From positions 1-32,671 of the forward strand of contig JAFAZX010000011.1 of assembly GCA_019239425.1 (NCBI GenBank): a stretch of 32,671 nt of DNA, given 5' to 3'. This DNA comes from Acidobacteriota bacterium. Lineage in GTDB: Bacteria > Acidobacteriota > Blastocatellia > Pyrinomonadales > Pyrinomonadaceae. Positions 18,045-29,700 of the stretch are shown one piece after another. The notes under the pieces were generated by a model. The model was not told where the DNA came from and did not search any database. It saw only the letters and a program-made list of their open reading frames with translations. The first letter of the stretch is position 1. Every line of letters begins with the position of its first letter. Both the position numbers and the translations under genes were made by a program.

Positions 18045-18327
18045 ACCACTTGACCGTCCCCTCCTTCGAGGTGTCGATCTCGGCGGTGGGGAGGCCGCCG
18101 CCGAAGAAGAAGGCCTTCATGTTGTCGAAGAGGAAGTTCTGCGCGTCCTCTTTCATGAAGTCGAGGCCGTAGTGGTTGATGATCATGTTCTGGCGCTGGA
18201 GCCACTCCTTCCAGCAGACCGCGCAGACCTCCGCGCCGATGCGCTGCCCGATCTCGTTCGGGAAGGGCGCGTAACCCAACCCCTCGCGCTTCTCGCCGCA
18301 ACGCACGCACTTGACCTGTTCCGCCAT
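18043..18327 (-). CDS. YggX-like Fe(2+)-trafficking/oxidative-protection protein with two CxxC pairs
   Basis: The 94-residue product matches the YggX (Iron_traffic) pattern: VKCVRCGEKREGL, PFPNEIGQRIGAEV, WKEWLQRQNMIINHYGLD, and a C-terminal FLFDNMKAFFFGG. YggX limits iron-driven oxidative damage and supports Fe-S cluster maintenance in proteobacteria. Here four cysteines (C7, C10, C35, C38) form two CxxC pairs, which the usual enterobacterial YggX lacks apart from one cysteine, so a zinc or iron site is likely. It is cytoplasmic. AAGGAGA lies seven bases before the ATG. The neighbouring peroxiredoxin gene fits an oxidative-stress theme; cotranscription is uncertain because a palindrome separates them. 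Confidence 0.85.
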   Translation of the reverse strand: MAEQVKCVRCGEKREGLGYAPFPNEIGQRIGAEVCAVCWKEWLQRQNMIINHYGLDFMKEDAQNFLFDNMKAFFFGGGLPTAEIDTSKEGTVKW

Positions 18328-18388
18328 TGACCGTTCTCCTTACCGTCTCACTTTTGGAAGTTGTGCGGGAAGCATAGCACGGGAAGGA

Positions 18389-18457
18389 GAGTGGGCAGTA
18401 GGCAGTCGAAGAGGCTTTGTCTGAACTGCCTACTGCCGTCTGCCTACTGCCCACTGT
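18389..18457. repeat. Heptad palindrome (GGCAGTA), short
   Basis: The left arm gagtgggcagtaggcagt (about 18389-18406) pairs with the right arm ctgcctactgcccact (about 18440-18455). It begins directly after the TGA stop of the peroxiredoxin gene (18460-18458). Confidence 0.85.
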
Positions 18458-18964
18458 TCAGTCTCCCGACGCTGCCTTTCGCTGCGCCTCGCGGATGGCG
18501 GCGAGCACCTCGTCGTCTTTGGGTCGGAAGAGCGAGAGGGCCTGCGCCTTGTTGTGGCGCACGACGCCGTCGGCGTCGATGACGACGACCGCGCGCGCGG
18601 CGCGCCCCGGCAGCCAGGACTTCGCGTTGTACATCTCGGCGACGCGGCGGTCGGGGTCGGAGAGCAGGCGCAGGGGGAGCGAGTGGTTCTCCGCGAACTT
18701 CCTGTGCGACTCGACCGAGTCGGTCGAGACGCCGACGACCTCCGCGCCCGTCTTCTGATACTCCTCCCAGTTGTCGCGCACCGAGCACATCTGTCGTGTG
18801 CAGACGGGCGTCTCGTCGCCCGGGTAGAAGAGCAGGACGACCGTGCGCCCGCGCCGTTCCCTCAGACGCCATTCGTTGCCGTCGCCGTCCTTCAGGGTGA
18901 AGTCGGGCGCGGTCGCGCCGACCAGTGCAACCTCCGGCTGCAACTTCGTCTCAACGTCGCTCAT
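18458..18964 (-). CDS. Peroxiredoxin, BCP/AhpC-TSA type
   Basis: The 168-residue protein has the thioredoxin fold of BCP-type peroxiredoxins: VGATAPDFTLKDGDGNEWRL, then the active-site loop FYPGDETPVCTRQMCSVRD. C55 is the peroxidatic cysteine in PxxxTPVC and C60 the resolving cysteine five residues later, the atypical 2-Cys arrangement of BCP. It reduces hydrogen peroxide and organic peroxides with thioredoxin. No signal peptide is seen, so it is cytoplasmic. Its ATG is 11 bases after the radical SAM gene, so the two form an operon. GAGG lies about nine bases upstream. Confidence 0.93.
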   Translation of the reverse strand: MSDVETKLQPEVALVGATAPDFTLKDGDGNEWRLRERRGRTVVLLFYPGDETPVCTRQMCSVRDNWEEYQKTGAEVVGVSTDSVESHRKFAENHSLPLRLLSDPDRRVAEMYNAKSWLPGRAARAVVVIDADGVVRHNKAQALSLFRPKDDEVLAAIREAQRKAASGD

Positions 18965-18975
18965 CGGTCAAGTCC

Positions 18976-19998
18976 TCACGGCTGAAAGTCGCGGATGTCT
19001 TTGAAGGGCGTCTCGGGGTTCGTGAAGTCCGGGCGGTAGTAGTGCGAGGCGCCGTCGTACTCCTGCATCCAGCCCTCCTCCATCCCGAATCTTTCGAGCA
19101 GGGAGACGGCGCGCCACCACTCGCCCTCCGAGATGCGGCGCGAGAGCAGCGTGTAGCGCTCGTCCGTCGCCGCCTTGTTCGTCGCGTAGTACTGCGCCAT
19201 GAGAGAGATGGCGACGCGCGGGCTCAATTCATCTTTTATCCATTCGAGCGACTCGCGGACGCCGGCCACGTCGTTCGGCAGCACGAGCAGCCGGACGACC
19301 AGGCCGCGCGCGAGCGTCCCGTCCTCCTTAAAGACCAGCTCGTCGCCCGTCTGCCTGTACATCTCCTTGAGCGCCGCGCGGGCGCGCTCCGCGTAGTGCG
19401 GCACCTTCGAGAAGGTGTAGCCCTCTGCCGAGTCCGAGTACTTGAGGTCGGGCAGGTAGACGCCGACGATGCCTTCGAGCAGGCGCAGCACCCCTACCGA
19501 GTCGTACGCGTTCGTGTTGTAGACGACGGGCAGCCGCAACCCCCGCCCGGCGCCGACGAGGACGGCGCGCGCCAACTGCGGCGCGAAGTGCGTCGGGCTG
19601 ACGAAGTTGACGTTGTGGCACCCGCGGCCCTGCAGCTCAAGCATCATCTCGGCCAGGCGCTCGTGCGTGACCTCGTTCTTAATCTGCTCCTTGTAAGCCT
19701 GCGAGATTTGATAGTTCTGGCAGTAGACGCAGCGCAGATTGCAGTTGCCGAAGAAGATGTTGCCGGCGCCCCTCGTCCCCGTCAGCGCCGGCTCCTCGCC
19801 GAAGTGCGGCGTGTAGGAGCTGACAATCGGCAGCCTCCCCGAGAAGCAGCGCGCGAGCTGATTCTCTATCCTATTATTGCCGCAGTCCAGAGGGCAGACG
19901 TTGCAGCTAAGTAACATCTCTTCAAGGGATTCTACCCTCTTTTCGAGTTCGCCCGACTCGTATAAATCTATATATGACGGTCGATGATCTGCTGCCAT
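18976..19998 (-). CDS. Radical SAM protein, PflX/PflA-like
   Basis: From ATG 19998 the protein has 340 residues, with GAGG about six bases upstream; two codons further upstream are in frame but lack a start signal of their own. The radical SAM cluster motif is C86-NLR-C90-VY-C93. An N-terminal Cys set (C32, C35, C39 in CNVCPLDCGNNR, plus C51) matches the PflX group, often annotated as putative pyruvate formate-lyase activating enzyme. Conserved stretches include GAGNIFFGNCNLRCVYCQNY, NVNFVSPTHF, VYLPDLKYSDS and SLMAQYYATNKA. PflX targets are unknown; a glycyl-radical substrate is not encoded here. It is followed by the peroxiredoxin gene at 11 bases. Confidence 0.9.
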   Translation of the reverse strand: MAADHRPSYIDLYESGELEKRVESLEEMLLSCNVCPLDCGNNRIENQLARCFSGRLPIVSSYTPHFGEEPALTGTRGAGNIFFGNCNLRCVYCQNYQISQAYKEQIKNEVTHERLAEMMLELQGRGCHNVNFVSPTHFAPQLARAVLVGAGRGLRLPVVYNTNAYDSVGVLRLLEGIVGVYLPDLKYSDSAEGYTFSKVPHYAERARAALKEMYRQTGDELVFKEDGTLARGLVVRLLVLPNDVAGVRESLEWIKDELSPRVAISLMAQYYATNKAATDERYTLLSRRISEGEWWRAVSLLERFGMEEGWMQEYDGASHYYRPDFTNPETPFKDIRDFQP

Positions 19999-20765
19999 AA
20001 TCAACCTCTGCGCCTCTCTTGTCTGACCTTTCTAACGGTCGCTTTTATTCTTTGGGAGAGGCGACGAATCGCGTTCCCCCATTTACCCTGAATCCTCTAT
20101 TTCCCCCAAACCCGTCAAAAAGCCGTCAAGCCTTCTGGGGCGTCGCGGTACTCATCCGCGCGTAAGTATACCTGTAAAACCTGACAATAAAAGAGCGGCG
20201 GCTCGTGGGAACTAAGAGCCATCACGCGGACTCTAAAAAAATGCACAAGCCGTATGGGTTCAGTCTTGCCCGCTCTGACTTAATAGCCGAGAGGTCGTTC
20301 AGGAGAGAGGCACGCGGCAGCGGCACCCTAACCGGCGCATAATTATCGCGCCGCATTTGTTGCAGTCTTCCCTAAGTTTAATTCCGGTGAAGCAATTTCA
20401 CGCAGGACGCTTTAGCCTGTTGACAACGTGCGCTGATTTGAATAGATTGTGCGCTCTTGGTGGAGCCGATTTGCTCGCGTCCCGTACTCTCTCCCCGGAT
20501 TATTCCCCCGAGGTCTATCAATATTCATACTTCGTTGGCCTCACTTACCGGCCTGAAAGTCTAAACGCCACGACGCCGAGCGGCCCTCGTTACGCAAGCG
20601 TCAGTACCAGCTGATGAAAAGCTGGCCTTACCCGAAGCACCGCGTTCGTTGAAGGGGTTCACGACGCCGCGGCCCCGACGAAGACAAATAAAGTTTCACC
20701 CTCGTGCCGCGCCGTTCCCCCGAACGCGGCCGCCACATAACTCACGTTAAGGACGATTGCCCCAC
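19999..20765. other. Long AT-richer intergenic region before the giant gene
   Basis: No credible gene is seen. The region carries several small hairpins: GGCTC/GAGCC (20200-20220), CGGCGC/GCGCCG (20333-20353) and CCAGCT/AGCTGG (20607-20625). It also holds one near-consensus promoter (20420-20448). Base composition is more AT-rich than the flanking genes. It would form a leader of about 310 nt for the giant gene, so post-transcriptional control or a structured RNA is possible. Confidence 0.5.
20420..20448 (+). promoter_or_regulatory. Sigma70-type promoter of the giant RHS gene
   Basis: TTGACA (20420-20425) is followed after exactly 17 bases by TAGATT (20443-20448). It is the best-fitting promoter in the 767-base gap and lies about 318 bases before the ATG at 20766. 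Confidence 0.6.
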
Positions 20766-23700
20766 ATGAAGAATGTCCCGTCCCCCTTCCGCCCCGTAAC
20801 AGTCTTTCTATCTCTCATACCTTCGGCCCGCGCGGTGCGCGACCTGACACTGATCGCGCTCGCGTGGTCTATGCTCACGCCGACGCTCGCGCTCGCCGGC
20901 GCTGTCGGCGCGAAGAGCGCAGGCCTCGGGCGGTCGAGCGGCTCCGCCGCACGCGCGCGGGGCGGTGCTCTCGCGGGGCCGCCGTCTACCGCCCCCGCGA
21001 CTCCGAAGAAAATGACGGACGACTCGTCGGGCGGCAGCGGCACTGACTTCTGGTTGATGTCGCCCGCGCGCGGACAAGGCGGCGCGGTAAGCGTGCTGCT
21101 CGCGGGCGACTCGAACGCGGAGGGCACGGTCTCAAACGCGCGTGCGGACTTCGAGCAAAAGTTCCAGATAAGTCAGGGGCGCGCGGTCTCAGTCGAAGTG
21201 CCCGTCGCCGTCGAGGACGACTCGAAGGGTGAAGCGGGGGTCGCACTCCACGTCACGGCGACGAGCCCCGTGTCGGCGGTCGTGTTGAGCCGCGGCGGTG
21301 AGGGCGCAACGGCTTACGCGGGCCTTCCTTCGGACGCGCTCGGCACGGAGTACATCGCCGTGGGCCGCGTCGCGTCCGAAGGCGTAGGGCACGCGCGACT
21401 CTTCGTGCTCGCCGTCTCTGACTCGACGACCGTGACGATAAACCCCACGGTGCCTGCCGACGGCCACCGCGCCGGAGAGTCTTACAGCGTCATGCTCGAC
21501 AGAGGGGCGGTCTACCAACTCGCCGAAGACTCGAAAGAGGGCGGCGACCCGACGGGCACGGTCGTCTCATCCGACAAGGCCGTTGCTGTGTTCGTCGGGT
21601 ACGAAGACGCATCCGTCCGGCCGGGCGGGGGACGCGGCGCCGGCTGGTTCGCGCAACTACCCCCGACCGACGCCTGGGGCAAGAGCTTCGTCGCGTCGCC
21701 TTCGGGCGAGTTTGGCGGACGTGTGCGCGTCGTCGCTTCGGCCGACGCGACGCACGTCCGAGTAGACGGCGCGGATGTCGCTACGATAGACCGCAGCCGC
21801 TCATACGAGCAGGCCGTAGGCGCGCACTCGCTCGTCACTTCCGACAAGCCCGTCCTCGTCGCCGAAAGCGACGCGGAGTTCGATTCTTCGGGCCAAGCCG
21901 AGGCCGCGCCGTTGGTTCTCATCACGCCGTCCGAGCGCTACGCGAAGACTTACACGTTCGCGACGCCCTCGGAAGGCTTCGACCGTCAACGTCTCAACGT
22001 CGTCATCGCGGCGGGCGGCACGGCCTCAGGGTTAACGCTCGACGGCGCGCCCGTCTCGCCGACGGCTTACGCCTCGATAGGCGAAGGCCGCTTCTCAGTC
22101 GCCACGGTTGACGTGCGCGGCGGCGCTCACACGCTCGCGGCCCCGACCCCTTTTGGCGTGACCGCGTACGGCTCGGGATCGCAGTCGCGTTACGCGTACT
22201 CCTTTGTCGCGAATCTCGCGGCGGCGCACGCGCGCGGCAAGGAAGGCGTCGCGCAGAACACTCTGAATGCAACGGCACAGACGACGACCAGCGCCGCGAA
22301 CGATTGCGGCGACCTCACGGCAATAGTCCGCCACGCGCCCAGCGTCAACGGTCGCATCGAAGGCTCCGTGCAGATGCTGACGGGCGAGTACGTAAACCTC
22401 AACAGCGGTAACGTCATCACCTCAGACCTGCTCGTCCCCGGCACGCCTTCGATTCAGATAAACGGCACGCCCGGCTATCAAGGGACGGTCGACGGCACGG
22501 GCACGACGACGCCCACCGGCTACGGCGTGACGATCAACAGCGGCGCGCAAGTCCGTCACGTCGTGCGGCGCACGAACCCCGTCACGTTGACGAGTGTTCC
22601 CGTTCCGCCCGCCTCGACGGGCACGCGCTCGGTCACTATCAACTCGCCCGGGCAGAGCGCGGGCACATGGTCAACGGTGCGCGACCTCACGCTCAACTCC
22701 GGCGTCGGCGCGGTCACAGTTCCCGCTGGCACGTACAACAACTTCACGGCGAACGACGGCTCGTACCTCGTCTTCGGCGTCGCGGGCGCGACCACGCCCG
22801 CCGTCTACAACTTCGACACCCTCACGCTCAACAGTAACTCCGCGCTGCGCCTCGTCGGCCCCGTGCAGCTAAACGTCGGCAGCCGCGTCAACGTCAGCAG
22901 CGGTGCGGTGATGGGCTACGACCAGAACCCACGCTGGATGGAGTTGAACGTCTCGCGCTACGACGTGACGGTCAACAGTCTCGGCACGCTCTACGGAGTA
23001 GTGCGCGCGCCTTCGGGAACCGTCTACATCAACGGCCGCCTGCGCGGGTCTGTCCAGAGCGACCGCCTCTCGATCAACAGCGGCGCGAGCCTCGAATGGA
23101 TGGGGTGTGCCGCGCCTACGAACCAAGCGCCTACGGTAAGCGCCGACTCGAATCAAACGATAACGCTTCCGAACAACGCGACGCTCAACGGCACGGCGAG
23201 CGACGACGGCCTTCCTTCGGGGAGCAGCCTAACGGTTACTTGGAGCAAGTTGAGCGGCCCCGGCTCCGTGACATTCGCGAATGCGAACGCGGCGGCGACG
23301 ACTGTTTCGTTCACGACGGCGGGCACGTACGTGCTTCGCCTAACCGCGTCCGACACGCAGCTCACTTCGACGAGCGACGTGACCGTCACGGTCAACGCGC
23401 AGAATCGCGCGCCCGTGGTCAACGCCGGCCCTGACTTGACTATCGCAATGCCGAACGCGGCGACGCTCGCGGGAACTGCGACGGACGACGGACTGCCTTC
23501 GGGCTCGACGCTCACGTCCACCTGGTCTGTCTTGAGCGGCCCCGGCGCGGTCACCTTTGCGAACTCGCACGCCGCTTCTACGACGGCGACCTTTGCCGCG
23601 GGCGGCACATACGTTCTTCGCTTGACCGCGAGCGACACGCAGCTCTCCGCCTCAGACGACGTGACCGTCACGGTTGACCCGCGCAACACCGCGCCCTCAG

Positions 23701-26700
23701 TCAACGCGGGCGCGGATCAGTCAATCGAGCTTCCCAACAACGCTTCACTCAACGCGAGCGTGACAGACGACGGATACCCGCGCGGCTCGACGCTCACATA
23801 CTCTTGGGGCAAGGCTGCCGGCCCGGCCGCCGTGAGCTTCGCAAACGCCGGTGCGCTCGCCACTACAGTCTCGTTCGGCGCGCCCGGCACATATACGCTT
23901 CGTCTGACTGCGAGCGATACGGAGTTCAACGTCAGCGACGACGTTGTCGTCACCGTCTACCCGCAGAACCAAGCGCCGACGGCGAACGCCGGGCAGGACA
24001 AGACCGTCAGCATCGCGACGGGCGCGACGCTCGACGGCGTGGTCACGGACGACGGCTTACCGCACGGCAGCACGCTCACGTCCACCTGGAGCAAGCTGAG
24101 CGGCCCCGGCGACGTGACGTTCGCCGACGCGTCGCGGCCTTCGACGACCGCTTCGTTCAGCGCGCCGGGCGTCTACACACTCAGGCTCACCGCGAACGAC
24201 ACGCGGCTCGCGGCGAGCGACGACATCGTCGTCACAGTGATTCCTGTCAACCGGCCTCCGACGGTCAACGCCGGGACGGACGCATCCGCCTACCTCGGCG
24301 CGAACCTCTTGCGCAACGCGGGCGCCGAAGAGGCGCTCGTCGTCGGAAAGATTCCTTTCTGGACTCCGGACGACGGGCTCACTTGGGCGCAAGGGTCGCC
24401 CGGTACCTTCGGCATGCCGTTCGGCGTAGAGGGCGCTACCTACTTCTACCCCAATGCGCTGCTCGACTCGGGGCTGCGTCAGGACGTTGACGTGTCCGGC
24501 TTCGCGCCGCTCGTGGACGCGGGCGCGCAAAGCTTCGAGATCAAGGGATACGTGCGCTCGCCCGCGGGCCTTCCCACGGACGGGTCGCGCATGGTCGTGG
24601 AGTACCGCGACGCTTTGGGCGCAGTGCTGTCTTCGTTCGACTCGGGAGTCGTCACGTCCGTGAACGCTTGGGCCGAAGTGTCCGATGCGAGGGTCGCGCC
24701 CGCCGGCACGCGCGTCGTTCGCGTGAGGCTCTTGAGCGTCAAGGCTAACGCGCAGGTGGGCGGCGGCCTCTTCGACCATCTCTCGCTACGCGCCGCGGGC
24801 GCAGCCGCCGTCCACCTCAACGGCACGGCGAGCGACGACGGCAACCCGGCGGGCTCGGCGCTCGCAGTCGCTTGGGGCAAGGTGAGCGGCCCCGGCGAGG
24901 TCAGGTTCGCGAACCCCGCTGCGGCCGCGACCTCGGCCGTCTTCACGGAGCCGGGCACGTACGTGCTCAGCCTTACGGCGAACGATTCGGAACTCAACGC
25001 TGCGGATGGGGTGACGATAACGGTCGGTCGCGCGAACCTGCCTCCCGTAGTCAACGCGGGTGCCGACGGCGCGGCTACGGTCGGCCTCGCCTACAACCTG
25101 AACGGCGCGGTCACGGACGACGGTCTACCGGAGGGCTCGGTGCTCACACACGTCTGGGCTAAGGCTTCCGGCCCCGGCGCGGTCACCTTCGGCGAAGCGA
25201 ACGCGCTCGCGACCACCGCGACGTTCGACCAGCCCGGCGAGTACGTGCTACGGCTGACGGCGGGCGACTCCGAATATTCCATCAGCGGCGAGGTGCGCGC
25301 CACGGTCGAGCCGGCCAACGCCGCGCCCGAGGTTAACGCCGGCGCAGATCAGACGATCTACCTGCCGGCCGACGCCGGCCTCAACGGAAGTGTGTCCGAC
25401 GACGGCCTGCCGCGCGGTGCCTCGCTCGCGCTTACGTGGACGAAGGTGAGCGGCCCCGGCCCGGTCAACTTCGCCGACGCGCACGCGGCGCAGACCTCTG
25501 CCTTGTTCTCCGCGCCGGGCACTTACGTGCTGCGCCTGTCGGCGGGCGACACACAACTCACGGGCCAGGACGAGTTGAACGTCTCGGTCGTCGCCGCCAA
25601 CCAACCACCGTCGGTGAGCGCCGGCAACGCGCAGATCATCACGATGCCGACGAACTCGGCGAATCTCGCCGGCGCTGTCACGGACGACGGCCTGCCCGCC
25701 GGCGCGCGGCTCACCTCGCAGTGGAGCGTCGTCGGCGCGAGGGCCGTCACCGCGCCCACCGGGTTCGCCGACGACTTCAACGACAACTCGCTCGACACGG
25801 CGAGGTGGCAGGTGTTCGACGCCTTCAACGGCGCGCAGATTGTCGAGCAGAACCAGCGGCTTGAGTTCCGGCCCTCGACCGTCACCAACTCCGGCGTAGT
25901 GATCCGCACGGTCGGCTACCGCGACCTGCGCGACCACACCATCGTCTTCAAGTACGGCGGCCACGTCGGCTCGCGCAACCCGCTTACGCGTGTCGTCGTC
26001 CGGGACGACGTCTCGACGGCCACCGTCTGGATGGACATCGCGCCGACCTCGCTCCAGTGCTATGGCGACTTCTACCTCGACGGCTTCAGCCGCGGCGACG
26101 GCACCTTCGCCTACGACGGTTCGCCGTTCTGGGTCCGCTTCAGGCAGGAGGGCAACAGCTACAAGTGGGAGACGAGCCCCGACGGCGTCAACTGGGAGCC
26201 GCGCGTCTCGGCCTCCTTCCCGCGCTCGCCGACGCAGTATCAGTACTTCAAGACCAGCTTCAACACGTCGGAAGGCCAACCGGTCATCTACCTCGACGAC
26301 TTCGCCGTGACCTCGCCGGCCTGGGACAAGTACGCAGGCCCCGGCTCCGTCACCTTCGCCGACGCTTCGAGCCCGGCGACGACCGCCACCTTCAGCGACG
26401 CGGGCGTCTACACGCTGCGCCTGATGGCGAGCGACACGGAGTTCACGCGCTCGACCGACGTGACGGTCACGGTCAACCCGTCGAACCACGCGCCCGTGGT
26501 CGAAGCCGGGACGAGCCAGACGATTCTGCTCACCGAGTCGGCGAAGCTCAACGGCTCGGCCTCCGACGAGGGGCTGCCGCTCGGCGCGCCCGTGGCGCTA
26601 GAGTGGAGCAAGGTCTCCGGCCCCGGCAACGTCACCTTCGCCGACCCGGCGAATGGCATTACGACTGCCACCTTCAGTTCGGCGGGCTATTACGTGCTGC

Positions 26701-29700
26701 GCCTGTCGGCTGGCGACACGCAGTTGACGGGCACGGACGACGTGCTCGTCAAGGTCGTTGAGACGTATGCGGGACTGCCGGGAGGCGTCTTCATCACCGG
26801 CCACGATGCCGACGACCACTCGCAGGGGGGCGGCTACCCAGCCCTCGGCGCGCAGAACATCATCAAGCGCGCCGTCGAGTACGTTACCTACAAGAAGGCG
26901 CGCCCGCGCCTCCTGCTCGTCACCGACCTGCGCAACCCCGGCGGCGACCAGGCCGACCCGCGCAATGCGATGGGCCTATGCGGCTTCACGGTCTACGACG
27001 TGGCCGACTACGGCTCGGGCCAGCAGAACGCGAAGAATCTCCACACCGTCAACTTCTCGGACTACGACGTAATTATCGTCGCCTCAGACTTCGGCGGGTG
27101 GCTGCGGCAGGACGAGCTTGACATCCTCAACGCGCGCTCCGCGGAGTTGCTCGACTACGTCAACAGCGGCGGGGGTATCGTCGCCTTCGCGGAGTCGGGC
27201 GGGCGCCCCGTCCCACCGGGCACCTACACGGGGACGACGCATGACCGCTTCAAATTCCTCCCCTTCGTCGTCAGCAGCGAGGAGTTCCACGAGGCCGAGA
27301 CCGGCATCCGCGTCACGCCTGACGGCGCGGCGATGGGGCTCACCGACTCGGACGTGAGCGGCAACTTCTCGCACAACATCTTCACGACGACCGGCGGCAT
27401 GTCCGTCATCGACCGCGACCCCTTCAACAACTTCCTGAGCCTCGCCGTCCGCGGCAAGCACATCACCAGCGCGGGCGCGGATGGCAACGACGCACCTATC
27501 GTCTCGGCGGGTCAGGGCCGCGCCATCACGCTCCCACACGCCACGACGCTCGCGGGCTTCGTCAGCGACGACGGGCTGCCCGCCGGCTCGGCCGTCACAA
27601 CGCTCTGGCGCAAGATCAGCGGCCCCGGCAACGTCAACATCAGCAGCCCGAACACGCCCCAGACGGAGGCGAACTTCGACGCGCCGGGCGTCTACGTCCT
27701 GCGCTTCTCGGCGAGCGACGGTCAACTGAGTAGCTATAGCGACGTGACAGTGACGGCCAACCCGCTGGGGCAGTACGTCGTCGTGGGCGTCGGGTCCGAC
27801 CAGACTATCCGCCTGACGAAGTCGGCGAGCCTCAACGCCACGGTCACGGACGGCCGCGTCTCGCAAACGCAGCCGCTCACGCTTCAGTGGACGAAGGTCT
27901 CGGGGCCGGGCGCGGTCACGTTCGCGAACCCGGCAACGCTCTCGACCGCGGCGAGTTTCGGCGCGCCGGGCGTCTACGTCCTGCGCTTCTCGGCCGGCGA
28001 CCCGACCTACGCGGGATTCGACGAACTGACTGTGAGCGTGCGGCCCGCGGCCGGCCCGCTCGCGGACGACTTCAACGACAACACCAACGACCCGTCGAAA
28101 TGGTATTACGGCCCCGGCATCACAGAGGCCGGAGGGCAGCTCCAGGCGACCCTGCCCAACGTCGCCGCTTTCCCGGAGTTCCAGAGCGTCGGGACCATCG
28201 ACATGACCGGCGAGGGGGCCTTCGTCCAGATGGAGGTCGTCGATTACGGCGACCCCAACTTCAACAACTCGCAGCGCTACATCTTCTGGCGCATACAGGC
28301 GTCGGAGGGCCACTGGTTCCAATGGGTCTACAACTCCGACGGCATCGACCTATACCTCGACAATATCCGGCTGGGTCGTATCTTCGGCCACCCACGCTAC
28401 TGGCGTCTGATCCACTTCGTCGCGAACGACCGCGTCAACTTCCAAACGAGCGACGACAACGCGAATTGGGTCACGCAGTATTCGCTTGTCGGCCCCTACA
28501 CGTTCACGCTCGACAGCCTGATCTTCCGCCTCATCCCCGGCGCGAACGGGACGAACGCGGCCGGCACGGTCAAGTTCGACAATGTCAACAGCAACCTGCC
28601 GCAGGTGCTACCGAACAGGCCGCCGACGCCCGCGACGGGCGGGCCATACCACGCGACCGTCGGCGTGCCTCTACAGCTCGACGGAAGCGGCTCGACTGAC
28701 CCCGGCGACGTGATAGTCGATTACGTCTGGGACTTCGGCGACGGCTCTGCGGGCTCGGGCGCGACGCCGACGCACACTTACAGCTCCACCGGCACTTACG
28801 TCGCGCGTCTGACGGTCAGAGACATTGACGGCGCGACGGGTACGACGACCACGACCGTTACGGTCACGCTTCCTAATCAAGCGCCCACCGTCAACGCGGG
28901 CGCAGACCAGACGATGCGACTGCCTGCTTCGGCGACTCTGGGCGGAAGTGTGTCCGACGACGGGCTGCCTGAAGCCGCCGCGCTCACGTCGCAGTGGTCT
29001 ATCGTCTCCGGCCCCGGCTCGGTTAACTTCGCCAACGCCTCGAACCTGAGTACGACGGCGAGCTTCTCGACGGACGGAACTTATGTGCTGCGTCTGACGG
29101 CGAGCGACTCGGAGCTTTCGGCGAGCGACGACGTGATCGTCACGGTCGAAGCCGCTCCGCAGAACCAACCTCCGACGGCGAGCGCGGGCGAGGACCAGAG
29201 CGCCACGCCCGGCCTCAACCTCGTGCGAAACGGAGGCGGCGAAGAGCAGATTGTTAACGGCGTCATCCCCGGCTGGACGAAGGCCGAAGGCGAGAGCTGG
29301 GCGCAGTCGCCCGCGGGCACTTCAAACTTCTACGAGAGCTTTGAGGGCAAGACGTACCTGCACGCGCCGGGCGACGCGCACGCCGAGCTTCAACAGGACG
29401 TTGACGTGTCGGCCTACGCGGGCACGATAAAGACGGGCGCGCAGCAGTTCGCGATGAACGTCGCCGTGCGCGCGGCGAATGAAACGCCCGCCGACACCGC
29501 GCGCGTCGTCTACGAGTTCCGCGACGCGTCGGACGAGAACGTGCTGGCGACCGCCGACTCGGGCGAGATAACGACGAGCGAGGCCTGGCAGACCGTGGAG
29601 GGCGCTTTCGCTGCGCCCGCGGGCACCGCCTTCATACGCGTGCGCCTCATCGCCTCGCGCAACTCCGGCGCGACCACCGACGCGTACTTCGACGCGGTCT

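Noticed and set aside
20380..20425. Sequence with a faint likeness to a cyclic-di-GMP (GEMM) riboswitch (GGACGC then AGCCT)
   Set aside because: The flanking conserved strands and paired helices of that riboswitch are missing.
20357..20614. Small open frame of 85 codons in the long intergenic region
   Set aside because: No ribosome site, no family resemblance, and base composition unlike the surrounding genes.
25248..26489. Minus-strand open frame of 413 codons inside the giant gene
   Set aside because: It is the shadow of the repeat region; the plus frame is continuous with recognisable domains.
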